42,515 bases of DNA. Source: a virus. Below the pieces are notes generated by a model. That model made no database searches and was not told the DNA's origin. It saw only the letters and a list, made by a program, of their open reading frames with translations. How positions within the stretch are numbered: the stretch's first letter is position 1; each line of letters opens with the position of its first letter. The DNA lies in the IMG/VR virus record IMGVR_UViG_3300036790_000817, positions 1 through 42,515 of that record; one strand, given 5' to 3'. Position numbers and translations under genes: made by a program. This document shows, in pieces, positions 31,183 through 37,867 of this stretch.

Positions 31183-31782
31183 GGCGTGGGCTCCTTCGTG
31201 AGCGTGAGTTGCGGTCGGAAAAAAGCTGCCAATCGCGAACACCACACGGCGCACCTCGGCGACGGCCGCCGCGGCGTCCGCTTGGGTGCTGCGCACCTGC
31301 TGCGGATCGATGCCCGCGGCCGCAACCAGGTCGCTGGCCCAGCGATCGCGTCGAAGCGGAGCGATGGCCACGACCTCCGGTTTAGGCATGGGGGGCTGGC
31401 GACGTGGGCGTGTGGTGCGCCCTGCGCTGTCGGGGTCGCGGTCGCAATCGCGACGAGAGAGTCGCGGGAAGTTTTGCTATTCCCGCGTGCGGCGATCTCG
31501 CGATCACCATGAGGGGAATAACAAAAGGCCACCTACCATTCCCGTAGCGAATCAGCGCTCGCCACGGATGGACGGTGGAATAAGCCTGTTCCCTGTCCCT
31601 CGCTCGGAAGGCCGCGGCCATCGGGGTCTGTGATAGTCGACGGCCCGGCTGATTCCGCGCGCCGTGGTTGCCAGCCCTGGCAACTTTCGGCCGGGCCGCG
31701 GTTATTTCCCGGGAAATAGGTATCCGCGCACGGCCGTTTTCGCCTTCATTCGCGCGCGGCGCCCCGTGTAGCATTACCCCTG
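31183..31782. promoter_or_regulatory. Divergent control region between late genes and the plus-strand gene
   Basis: 600 bases without a convincing gene. It separates the leftward late block from a rightward zinc-ribbon gene. It holds several inverted repeats, the best being CGCGGGAA (31463-31470) and TTCCCGCG (31480-31487) with a nine-base loop, a shorter GTCGC-AATC-GCGAC hairpin just to its left, and palindrome copy 6 at 31704. The late promoter should lie here. I cannot point to a sigma-70 type promoter. The part next to 31182 is also open in the late gene frame (to 31389). Confidence 0.5.
31704..31717. promoter_or_regulatory. Noc/parS-like palindrome copy 6 (ATTTCCCGGGAAAT, identical to the Bacillus Noc site)
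   Basis: Perfect palindrome in the divergent control region, 65 bases upstream of the plus-strand gene. Its sequence is the published Noc-binding consensus. Confidence 0.88.
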
Positions 31783-31983
31783 ATGGCCAGACTGGGGGAA
31801 ACGTGCGGGCGGAAGCGTGGCCGCGGCCGGTGCCGGGGACTGTTTCGCTGTACGTCCTCGCACGTCGATCGCTTGAAGGACGTGCGCGTCCGCTATCTGA
31901 AGTGCGACCGCTGCGGCCACAACCCGCGCTCGCCGCAAATCGTGCCGCTGGAGTATGCGCCCGGCCGGGCGCGGAAGAAGTGA
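31783..31983 (+). CDS. Zinc-ribbon small protein, possible late regulator
   Basis: 66 residues. The C-terminal half HVDRLKDVRVRYLKCDRCGH, with earlier Cys at CRGLFRC, forms a treble-clef or zinc-ribbon-like finger of the type seen in phage transcription regulators (Ogr/NrdR-like layout: basic strand, then CxxCGxxxxS). It is strongly basic at both ends. It is read rightward, alone among the phage genes of this region, into the end of the early operon. Divergent orientation from the late block beside palindrome 6 suggests a regulatory role. No ribosome site is seen. Confidence 0.5.
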   Translation: MARLGETCGRKRGRGRCRGLFRCTSSHVDRLKDVRVRYLKCDRCGHNPRSPQIVPLEYAPGRARKK

Positions 31984-31989
31984 ACGCGC

Positions 31990-32014
31990 ACCACGGAGAC
32001 GCGGAGGCACGGAG
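31990..32014. repeat. Single arm of the CCACGGAG repeat
   Basis: ACCACGGAGACGCGGAGG followed by CACGGAG without a matching opposite arm nearby; downstream of the plus-strand zinc-ribbon gene. Confidence 0.75.
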
Positions 32015-32040
32015 CGCCCGCGGTCACCTACCTAAGCAGG

Positions 32041-32382
32041 CTAGGGGACTGTCACTAAGTCTTTTGCGTCATTCACGGCTTGCGTTATTTGCTGGACCAG
32101 TTCGTTCGGTTGTGCGCTGCCGTCGAGTCGGTGGACCAATGGGACAACATGCGGCAATGCTTGCACGAGCAAGCCACGCAGCCTGACGACCATAGACCGT
32201 TCCTCAGAAGATCCTTGCTCGACCATCCTACGCAGCGCAATGCCACGATGCACTTCGTGTTCTAGCTCGTCACGGAGTCGTTTAATTTCCTGGTGAGCCA
32301 CCAAGCATACAGCCGGTGTCTCGGTGAACGGGTGCAACTTAAGTTTGTCGAGAATGTTCTCGGCAGTGATCTTTTCAGCCAT
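32041..32382 (-). CDS. Coiled-coil phage protein, last gene of the early block
   Basis: 113 residues from MAEKITAENILDKLKLHP. A short N-terminal helix is followed by a long heptad-like segment (HQEIKRLRDELEHEVHRGIA) and a C-terminal helical segment. GGAGG lies five bases before this ATG; the ATG three bases earlier is too close. Its leader carries a 19-bp sequence (32393-32411) repeated in the leader of the next gene upstream, 32415-32696. Unknown function. Confidence 0.65.
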   Translation of the reverse strand: MAEKITAENILDKLKLHPFTETPAVCLVAHQEIKRLRDELEHEVHRGIALRRMVEQGSSEERSMVVRLRGLLVQALPHVVPLVHRLDGSAQPNELVQQITQAVNDAKDLVTVP

Positions 32383-32392
32383 CATCCCCTCC

Positions 32393-32411
32393 AAGTTCAC
32401 TAGCCCAATAG
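32393..32411. repeat. 19-bp direct repeat, copy A, gene leader
   Basis: AAGTTCACTAGCCCAATAG, immediately upstream of the ribosome site of the 32041-32382 gene; identical to copy B at 32718-32736. Confidence 0.85.
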
Positions 32412-32414
32412 ACT

Positions 32415-32696
32415 CTACGGCTGATCTGCAATATTGATCTCGGGCAAGGCGTCATGGCCATCAACGCATCGCCTGCTGACGACGACGTATTTGCCTTTCA
32501 CCAGGAACACCATCACCGGCCGATTTAGTCCGACGCAGTTCGCCAGCTCGTCGGTAAGCGTATCAATCCTTTTGCGGGCCTGCGCATAGTCGGCATCCGC
32601 CCTGCGCCTGCGATCCTCGGCATCCCTCGACTCACCAACCGCCTCGAAGTACCGCTCTGCGGCTTTGATGTACTTATCGCACGTCACAAGAGCCAC
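32415..32696 (-). CDS. Small phage protein, GTG start, unknown
   Basis: 93 residues from GTG (MALVTCDKYIKAAERYFEAV). GGGAGG lies eight bases before the GTG, which decides the start; the frame is open further upstream, but that part is in a shadow of the next gene. A helical N-terminus (RDAEDRRRRADADYAQARKR) is followed by a compact C-terminal beta part (MVFLVKGKYVVVSRRCVDG). Its leader contains the same 19-bp sequence as the neighbouring gene. Unknown function. Confidence 0.6.
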   Translation of the reverse strand: MALVTCDKYIKAAERYFEAVGESRDAEDRRRRADADYAQARKRIDTLTDELANCVGLNRPVMVFLVKGKYVVVSRRCVDGHDALPEINIADQP

Positions 32697-32717
32697 GTCT
32701 CGCCTCCCTTCGTTCAA

Positions 32718-32736
32718 AAGTTCACTAGCCCAATAG
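32718..32736. repeat. 19-bp direct repeat, copy B, gene leader
   Basis: Exact second copy, 22 bases upstream of the GTG of the 32415-32696 gene and directly following the stop of the 32738-32992 gene. Confidence 0.85.
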
Positions 32737-32737
32737 T

Positions 32738-32992
32738 CTAACGAAACGCGGACGGGCCTCGGACGCGGCAGCCGCAGCTCGCGCACGTGGCACCCTTGAA
32801 TTCGAAATCGGTCCGCGCCGTGCCCTTCGGTATTTTCACGGCGCCCCGGTCGCAATTGGTGCAGATCGCCGGGCTCGAGTAGGACGGATGCGCAAGGCGC
32901 CAGCCGGAAAGCACTAGCGCCACGAGCACGACAACGCTCCACCATACGGCCAGCGCCAGACCGAAGCGTTTGAATTGCGGCGCCGTGTTCAT
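32738..32992 (-). CDS. Membrane-anchored zinc-ribbon protein
   Basis: 84 residues. One transmembrane helix (FGLALAVWWSVVVLVALVLSGW) follows a short basic start, and a zinc ribbon follows it (CTNCDRGAVKIP, CASCGCRVRG). The Cys pairs are placed to bind one zinc outside or inside the membrane. The start overlaps the next gene's stop as ATGA. Function unknown; zinc-ribbon membrane proteins of this size are usually structural adaptors. Confidence 0.72.
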   Translation of the reverse strand: MNTAPQFKRFGLALAVWWSVVVLVALVLSGWRLAHPSYSSPAICTNCDRGAVKIPKGTARTDFEFKGATCASCGCRVRGPSAFR

Positions 32993-33303
32993 CGCTTGCT
33001 CCCTTGCAGATCGACGCTATTGAGAAATTCGCCGCGGGCCGCGGCGTAGGCGTGCCGCCATTCGACGACGGCCGAGCGCCGCTCCCAAGGACGCTTAGAA
33101 AGCTTCACGCGCGATTGATCGATCACGTTCCCGACGCGTACCACCTCGCGGCACAAGGCCGCGAACACGGCCTCGGCGTCCTCACGATCCTCGACGAACG
33201 GCGCGTGCCCCCGCTCGCAGACCAGCCGCCGCGATGACGTCAAATAATAAAGCGGCATACGGCACCGCGCGCACTGCGGACAACTTCCCCCGCGCCTGCT
33301 CAT
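32989..33303 (-). CDS. Zinc-ribbon phage protein
   Basis: 104 residues from MSRRGGSCPQCARCRMPLYY. An N-terminal zinc ribbon (CPQCARCRMPLYYLTSSRRL then VCERGH) is followed by a helical, charged domain (DREDAEAVFAALCREVVRVG). The frame is open to 33366, but that part translates an intergenic CCACGGAG repeat arm. The start codon lies two bases after a GGAG that belongs to this repeat. Coupled as ATGA to the membrane zinc protein. Confidence 0.65.
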   Translation of the reverse strand: MSRRGGSCPQCARCRMPLYYLTSSRRLVCERGHAPFVEDREDAEAVFAALCREVVRVGNVIDQSRVKLSKRPWERRSAVVEWRHAYAAARGEFLNSVDLQGSKR

Positions 33304-33304
33304 C

Positions 33305-33322
33305 ACTCCGTGTCTCCGTGGT
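33305..33322. repeat. Single arm of the CCACGGAG repeat
   Basis: ACTCCGTGTCTCCGTGGT on the plus strand, just upstream of the 32989-33303 gene. Confidence 0.7.
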
Positions 33323-33331
33323 AAAAAACGT

Positions 33332-33613
33332 TCAGTTGCGCGATGCGTTCGGCACCGGGCGGTCAAAGTGAGGGTTGTCGCCGAGCCGTAGCAGTCGCTC
33401 GACCTCGGCGTCTCCCATCGCCAATAGCTGGATTAAATTGTCGGCCACGGCGCGCGCGATGAGCGAGCTCGTGCCGCAGTTGCCCGGATGACGCAACGCC
33501 AGTTGCAATTGCGACATGACGATCACGGCCGCTTTCGCGTCGAGCTGCAGATCCACGCCGGGGTGGTTTCGCAGCGCCTCGTTCAATCGCCGCGCGCAGA
33601 GCTCATCGCTCAT
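33332..33613 (-). CDS. Small helical phage protein coupled to ParB
   Basis: 93 residues from MSDELCARRLNEALRNHPGV. It is almost all helix, with the phrase DAKAAVIVMSQLQLALRHPG, then SLIARAVADNLIQLLAMGD. The ATG overlaps the ParB stop as ATGA (33610-33613), so it is translationally tied to ParB and could be its partner. It does not look like ParA (no Walker motif). No family recognised. Confidence 0.68.
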   Translation of the reverse strand: MSDELCARRLNEALRNHPGVDLQLDAKAAVIVMSQLQLALRHPGNCGTSSLIARAVADNLIQLLAMGDAEVERLLRLGDNPHFDRPVPNASRN

Positions 33614-35586
33614 CTCGACACCGTACCTTTCTCCGCGTCTCCGCGTCTCCGTGGTTGATCCTTCATGGCCTTCGCCCGACTTTTCTTCGCCGGCTTGGCG
33701 CGGGCCGCCTTGACCGGCTTGACCTCCGCGGGCAGCGGCAGAACTTTTTGCTGGGCCAGAAGACGTTTTACTAATCCGCTTTTCGGCTCCCCGTCTTTGA
33801 CGTACACGCCCCAGCCGCGGGCTAACACGGCCAGCTGCTCGCCCGTGTGAATACGAAAATACTCCTCGGTGAGCGGGCCGGCGAACGCCTGGCGCTTGCC
33901 GTTTTCGTCGCCAGGCGGCCGGTCCTTGCTGGGATGCTGCCCCTTCCAGGCCGCGGCGACGTCGATCGACAGCTCGCGGGCGAACATCTCGACGACGTCG
34001 GGAGGCAGCAGCGGCACGGCGTCGGGGCGGTTCGTGCACCGCTCGGCCTGCGCCCAGCCGGTCACCAGCAGTCGCCGCACGAATGACAGGCCGACCTGGC
34101 CGACGAACTGGTCTGGCGTATCGCCCAGTGCGCCGTAAAGCGCCTTGGCGCCGTGCGCGGGCTTCGGACCCGCAAGCAGTGCGCCTCGCAAGGCGTCGCG
34201 ACGTAGCGAATCCATCGTGCCGGCGTGCACAATCCCGCTCGCCAGCAGGAGGATCAACCGCTCACACGCATAATCGACATGGATATCGCCGCGCGTGACG
34301 CGCTCGCCGCACAGCCAGCGGATCCAGTCGGTGCGCCAGCGATCGAGCCGGTCGCGGAATTGCCGGGCCTTTGTCGCAGCCGCTTTCTTGGCCTCGGCCG
34401 GCGAAAGCTTTTTGGTCCCAGCGGAATGTTTCTTGTCGCGGACGTCCTCCCGTTTGGCCTTCCGCGCGGCGTACGATTCGACGTGCGCGTCCCAGATCTC
34501 CTCGAACAGGTTCGCGTTGGTGGCGCGCTTTTCCTGTTTGCCCCCCCTCCCCACCGTGACTACGGCCAGCCGCTCGAGCTGCTCGGGCGTGAACGCCGGC
34601 AACGGAATGTCCTTGTGCGCCTTGTTGCTCCACAAGGTCCCTTCGACCGGATACGTCGTTTGCTCGAGTGCCTGGTCGACGTCCTCGGCCAGCTGCTCGG
34701 CCGACGAGAGGCCGCGCCGCCAATGATGGGGGTTCAGCTGGTCCTTGATATCCGCCGCCAGGTCGGCGAGCGCCTTGGGCGCCTCGACGGCGCGGACGAT
34801 CTCTCGCGCGTGCCGTTCCGTTATTTCCCCGGAAATGAGCCATTGCCGCCACGGCTTGGCCGGCAGTTTTAATAATCGCAAGGCGTTCCCGATCTTGGCC
34901 TGCGAGCAGCCCAGCGAGTCGGCCAGCTCCTGCTGCGTGCAGCCGCGCAGTTTGAGCAGGGCCTCGAAGCCCTGCGCCTCCTCGAGCGCATTGAGATCCT
35001 CGCGTTGCAGGTTCTCGACGAGCCCCAGCTCGTGGGCCTGACGGTCGTCGACCTCGAGCAGCAGGCACGGCAGCGCGGTAAAGCCGGCCAGCTTGGCCGC
35101 GCGAAAGCGCCGCTCGCCGGCGACCAGCTCATAGCCGTCGCCGCGGCTCCGCACGGAGACGGGCTGTAGGATCCCATGCGCGCGAATCGACGCGGCCAGC
35201 TCCTCGAGCTTTGCCTGGTCGAACGTTTTGCGAGCGTTGGCCGGCGACGGGCTGATCAGCGAGATCTTGATCTGCCGCATCTCAGCATCCGTAGAATTAA
35301 CCGCTGAGGACTGAGAATTAACCAAAGAGGCGGAAGAATTAACCACGGAGGGCACGGCGGACACGGGGGAAGAGGGATGCGCGGCGCCATTGGTCCCATT
35401 TTTCTTTCCGCTCCGTGCGCTCCGTGGCCTCCGTGGTAAATCCTCTTCTCCTTCGCCGCGAGCCCGATTGTCGTAGGCGTCGGGATCTCCCGCCACCAGC
35501 TTGCGATCGCTGAGCCCGGGATGATGGCCGTTGCCATTCCCGTTCCGCCGCGCCGCCTTCTGCGCCAGTTTGTCGAAGCCAATCAC
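33610..35586 (-). CDS. parB: ParB/Spo0J/Noc-family CTPase with Noc-type specificity residues
   Basis: 658 residues. GTG start with AAAGGAG seven bases upstream. ParB core from residue 103: ANARKTF, the CTP-binding GERRFRA (157-163), ENLQREDLN (191-199), then a helix-turn-helix (CTQQELADSLGCSQAKIGNA) and ITERHARE. At the positions that in published work separate ParB (R,T,A,G) from Noc (Q,K,K,R), this protein has Q229, A235, K240, R257: three Noc-type. Residues 1-14 (MIGFDKLAQKAARR) could form an amphipathic helix like Noc's membrane anchor. Residues 40-100 and the last 20 are translated CCACGGAG repeats. The C-terminal 350 residues are unlike Noc. No ParA in the window. Confidence 0.9.
   Translation of the reverse strand: MIGFDKLAQKAARRNGNGNGHHPGLSDRKLVAGDPDAYDNRARGEGEEDLPRRPRSARSGKKNGTNGAAHPSSPVSAVPSVVNSSASLVNSQSSAVNSTDAEMRQIKISLISPSPANARKTFDQAKLEELAASIRAHGILQPVSVRSRGDGYELVAGERRFRAAKLAGFTALPCLLLEVDDRQAHELGLVENLQREDLNALEEAQGFEALLKLRGCTQQELADSLGCSQAKIGNALRLLKLPAKPWRQWLISGEITERHAREIVRAVEAPKALADLAADIKDQLNPHHWRRGLSSAEQLAEDVDQALEQTTYPVEGTLWSNKAHKDIPLPAFTPEQLERLAVVTVGRGGKQEKRATNANLFEEIWDAHVESYAARKAKREDVRDKKHSAGTKKLSPAEAKKAAATKARQFRDRLDRWRTDWIRWLCGERVTRGDIHVDYACERLILLLASGIVHAGTMDSLRRDALRGALLAGPKPAHGAKALYGALGDTPDQFVGQVGLSFVRRLLVTGWAQAERCTNRPDAVPLLPPDVVEMFARELSIDVAAAWKGQHPSKDRPPGDENGKRQAFAGPLTEEYFRIHTGEQLAVLARGWGVYVKDGEPKSGLVKRLLAQQKVLPLPAEVKPVKAARAKPAKKSRAKAMKDQPRRRGDAEKGTVSR
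33631..33655. repeat. CCACGGAG repeat arm inside the ParB 3' end
   Basis: CTCCGCGTCTCCGCGTCTCC followed by GTGGT; read in frame as the ParB residues QPRRRGDAEK near the C-terminus. Confidence 0.8.
34823..34836. promoter_or_regulatory. Noc/parS-like palindrome copy 7 (ATTTCCCCGGAAAT), inside parB
   Basis: Perfect palindrome inside the ParB coding sequence, encoding ISGEI just after its helix-turn-helix. Bacillus also carries a parS site inside spo0J. Confidence 0.87.
35342..35437. repeat. CCACGGAG-type inverted repeat inside the ParB N-terminal linker
   Basis: The left arm ACCACGGAGGGCACGG and the right arm CTCCGTGGCCTCCGTGGT lie in frame in ParB (residues about 50-82). AATTAACC occurs three times next to it. 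Confidence 0.8.
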
Positions 35587-35598
35587 GTCGATCTCCTT

Positions 35599-35898
35599 TC
35601 AAAGAGAGGAACCGCGGGCGCCCCGCTGCGCTTTCGCGCACACGGTGCAAATATCAAACGCCGGAGGAGCCCACGCGCACGACTCCTCGGTCTCGGAGTC
35701 GATGCACGGATCCCAGTGGCTGCAGCCGCAAACGCGGCACACCTGCTCGGGAATGTGCTTGTCGATAAGGTCGGCCACGAGCTCGCCCGGCGTCTGGTGA
35801 TGGCGCGCGGCGATGAGGCGCGTGCGCTGGTAAAGATCCGCAGGGACCGCCGCGTCGATGTGCCGCTTGCGCACGTTCCGTTTCGGGCGCGCGCTCAT
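35599..35898 (-). CDS. Basic N-terminus plus Cys-rich zinc domain
   Basis: 99 residues. N-terminal RKRHIDAAVPADLYQRTRLI, then AARHHQTPGELVADLID, looks like a ribbon-helix-helix type DNA-binding segment; the rest is the phage Cys motif CRVCGCSHWDPC...CAWAPPAFDICTVC, probably a zinc site. AGGGAG is placed nine bases before the ATG. The ATG overlaps the ASCH gene stop as ATGA. It lies directly upstream of parB in the operon and may regulate it; this is an inference from its shape. Confidence 0.72.
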   Translation of the reverse strand: MSARPKRNVRKRHIDAAVPADLYQRTRLIAARHHQTPGELVADLIDKHIPEQVCRVCGCSHWDPCIDSETEESCAWAPPAFDICTVCAKAQRGARGSSL

Positions 35899-36323
35899 GG
35901 CCTTCTCCCTCGAAAGGGTTTCGCGGGCAGGTGGATTGCCAGGTGCGCGAGCAGCGGGTGCGCGCCCCATTGGATGAGGTCGCCCGCGAATGGCAGGCGG
36001 TAGAAAAAGTCCCGATACAATTTCATGTGCTCCCAGCTCGCGAACCCGTCGCTCCTGGCAAACGCGTCGAGCTCGTCCGGCTCGCCGAAGCGCTGCTGAT
36101 CGATGACGATGCCGCTCCTGTCGATCCAACATTCGCGGACCGCGATGCAAGTCTCCTCGCATAAAACGCGCATCCGCGAGCGATAGGGGCGCCCTTCCCA
36201 GGCGCGGAGGCTGAGGGATTCGCCCGGAACGATCGGGCGTTTGCGCGTGCGGCGGATCGAATGCACCTTCTCGCCCGATACCACGGGCTGCCAGAACCGT
36301 CTTTCGAAAAGCAGGACCGTCAT
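35895..36323 (-). CDS. ASCH-domain protein
   Basis: 142 residues. ERRFWQPVVSGEKVHSIRRT, followed by IVPGESLSLRAWEGRPYRS and RMRVLCEETCIAV, is the ASCH pattern (F...i..GeK..tiR..r...pGd.l.l). ASCH domains are beta barrels related to PUA that bind nucleic acid, often RNA. The remainder (WIDRSGIVIDQQRFGEPDEL, then SDGFASWEHMKLYRD) is usual for the family. GGAGGAAAT directly precedes the ATG. Coupled on both sides as ATGA. Confidence 0.82.
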   Translation of the reverse strand: MTVLLFERRFWQPVVSGEKVHSIRRTRKRPIVPGESLSLRAWEGRPYRSRMRVLCEETCIAVRECWIDRSGIVIDQQRFGEPDELDAFARSDGFASWEHMKLYRDFFYRLPFAGDLIQWGAHPLLAHLAIHLPAKPFRGRRP

Positions 36324-36556
36324 ATTTCCTCCGGTTGCCCGACCAGGCCTGCTCGCAGCGACGCCAGCCGCGCGGCCAGCCCCAACCGCCGCTCGGCCTC
36401 GCGCAGCAGAAGTGCCACCAGGTCGACGTCGCCGTCGGTGACCGCGTCGACGATCTCGTCCTTGAGCCAGCCGGGCACGCGCTGCCAGCACTGCGCGCAG
36501 AATAACTTAACTTCATCGACCTGGTTAACGCAGAAGGGCGCTTTGCAAAACGTCAT
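36320..36556 (-). CDS. Small Cys-rich phage protein
   Basis: 78 residues from MTFCKAPFCVNQVDEVKLFC. The N-terminus has two Cys pairs (CKAPFC, CAQC) in the arrangement CxxxxC...FCxxCWxxVP, a small zinc-binding motif common in phage early regions. The helical C-terminus (DGDVDLVALLLREAERRLGL) follows. The ATG overlaps the stop of the replication gene as TGATG and the stop meets the ASCH start as ATGA. Confidence 0.7.
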   Translation of the reverse strand: MTFCKAPFCVNQVDEVKLFCAQCWQRVPGWLKDEIVDAVTDGDVDLVALLLREAERRLGLAARLASLRAGLVGQPEEI

Positions 36557-37644
36557 CACGGCGCCCTCCGCGGCAGATAGCGCGCTTCGACAGCGCGGCC
36601 GATCGCCGGATCCGGCAGGCACTCGAGCCAGCGCACGTTGAGCTCGTGCAATCCGGTTTTGCAGGCGCCGATGAAAAACCGCCGCGGTGCCTCTGGATGG
36701 GCAAGCGTCCCCGCACGGCGATGCGCGTCGAGCTCCTCGAGGATCCGTTGCACCTTGGCCCGCACCGCCGGCGTGCCGCTATAGACCGCGTTGGCCACGC
36801 GGAGGATGGGCCCGTTATGCAACAGCGGGTCGGCCACGCGCCGCTCGATCGAGGCCGCCAGCTCCCCTAGCATGCGCACGGCCTGGTCGGCCGAGGGGGG
36901 CGCGTAGTCGGCCAGCGCCGCGCCGATCGAGCACGCATCCGTTACGGATCCGCGGCCGGCGCGCGCCGCCTGGTGCGCGTCGAGGTCGAGTTTTGGCGCA
37001 AGGTCGGGCGCAAGGTCTAAGACAAGGTCTCTTGTAGAAATACCTTCAAGGTCTAGGTCTTCGCGCGTACGCGGGCGCGATTGCGCGAGCGGCGGCCGCG
37101 GCGGATCCGTAACGCATCCGTCACGGATCCGTAACGGAAGCGTCACGCTTCCGGGCGGTGGGCCGTGGGCCAAAGTATTCGGCGCGGAGGGCGCGCCCGC
37201 TGCTTGCGGGCCGCCCCCCGGTGCGCCGAAAGGATGGGCGTCCGTGCCCGGCGCGTGCCGCTGGTCGTGATCTTGCTCATCAGCCGCACCGGTTTGATCA
37301 TCGTCAAACAGGGAGCCTTGGCCGTCGATCTCGATTTTGCAGGCACGCGCGACGACGGCCGGGTCCTTGACCCGCACCGTCCAGCGGCCCACGCCGCATT
37401 TTAGAACGTCGATCAATCCCGCCTTGTCGAGCGCCCGCAGGCAGCGGACGCCGCTTGTGCCACTGGTTCCCTGGTCGGCGGCCACGTCGGCCGGCACGAC
37501 GTCGAGCAGGGCCTCCTGGCCGTAGGCCAGCGATTCCCACAGGAACTTGGCCGCGATCTTCGCCTCGCCGCGGAGACCGGGCCAGCGTCTCAATAGCTCC
37601 CAGGTTTTGTCGCGCGCGGAAGGCGCGCGTTCGGGAAACCCCAT
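36556..37644 (-). CDS. Replication-initiator-like protein with wHTH N-terminus
   Basis: 362 residues with GGAAGGA before the ATG. Residues 8-100 (ARDKTWELLRRWPGLRGEAK, SLAYGQEALLDVVPADVAAD, RCLRALDKAGLIDVLKCG) are a winged helix-turn-helix as in phage replication protein O and DnaD relatives. Residues about 110-210 are low-complexity Pro/Gly/Asp linker; 240-362 are a helical C-terminal region (RVANAVYSGTPAVRAKVQRI). The gene's linker DNA contains the 11-bp iterons at 37104-37147. By analogy with lambda O, where the origin lies inside the initiator gene, this would be the origin region. Confidence 0.72.
   Translation of the reverse strand: MGFPERAPSARDKTWELLRRWPGLRGEAKIAAKFLWESLAYGQEALLDVVPADVAADQGTSGTSGVRCLRALDKAGLIDVLKCGVGRWTVRVKDPAVVARACKIEIDGQGSLFDDDQTGAADEQDHDQRHAPGTDAHPFGAPGGGPQAAGAPSAPNTLAHGPPPGSVTLPLRIRDGCVTDPPRPPLAQSRPRTREDLDLEGISTRDLVLDLAPDLAPKLDLDAHQAARAGRGSVTDACSIGAALADYAPPSADQAVRMLGELAASIERRVADPLLHNGPILRVANAVYSGTPAVRAKVQRILEELDAHRRAGTLAHPEAPRRFFIGACKTGLHELNVRWLECLPDPAIGRAVEARYLPRRAP
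36936..36946. repeat. Isolated iteron copy (CATCCGTTACG)
   Basis: A fifth copy of the 11-bp unit, 158 bases from the main array within the same replication gene. Confidence 0.7.
37104..37147. repeat. Four tandem 11-bp iterons (GATCCGTAACG family)
   Basis: GATCCGTAACG, CATCCGTCACG, GATCCGTAACG and GAAGCGTCACG lie head to tail. The unit core CCGTNACG is itself near-palindromic. The period of 11 is not a multiple of 3, so the repeats are not explained by protein repeats; they suggest initiator-binding DNA. Confidence 0.8.
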
Positions 37645-37670
37645 GGATCAGTCCTTCCTTGGAGCGATGG

Positions 37671-37838
37671 TCAGGCGGCGCGGTCAGTCAATTCCGAGCG
37701 CAGGATCTTCACGTTGGCCGGCGCCTCGAAGCCTAGTCGCAACGTCTGGCCGTCAAAGCGCAGTACCGTCATTTCCACCACCGTGCGGCCGATGATCAAC
37801 CGCACCTTCTGTCGTTGCTTTCGCGCGAGAACGAGCAT
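37671..37838 (-). CDS. Short CsrA-family protein (phage copy 2)
   Basis: 55 residues: MLVLARKQRQKVRLIIGRTV, then VEMTVLRFDGQTLRLGFEAP. It matches the CsrA fold through the core VLxRK start and the LRLGFEAP strand and ends at TDRAA, near 55 residues against the usual 60-75. AAGGACG lies eight bases before the ATG; an upstream in-frame ATG at 37952 would read through a repeat. Differs clearly from copy 1 (28736-28960), so the two probably bind different targets or form heterodimers. Located at the head of the replication genes. Confidence 0.8.
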   Translation of the reverse strand: MLVLARKQRQKVRLIIGRTVVEMTVLRFDGQTLRLGFEAPANVKILRSELTDRAA

Positions 37839-37867
37839 GGGAACGTCCTTGTTAAAGAAGAAATGGA

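Noticed and set aside
31183-31389. In-frame N-terminal extension of the poly-Ser protein
   Set aside because: No ribosome site at 31389, whereas AAGGAG correctly precedes the ATG at 31182; kept as part of the control region with reserve.
36304-36320. ATTTCCTCCGG before the ASCH gene as a ninth palindrome
   Set aside because: It is simply the complement of a strong GGAGGAAAT ribosome site; the other half is missing.
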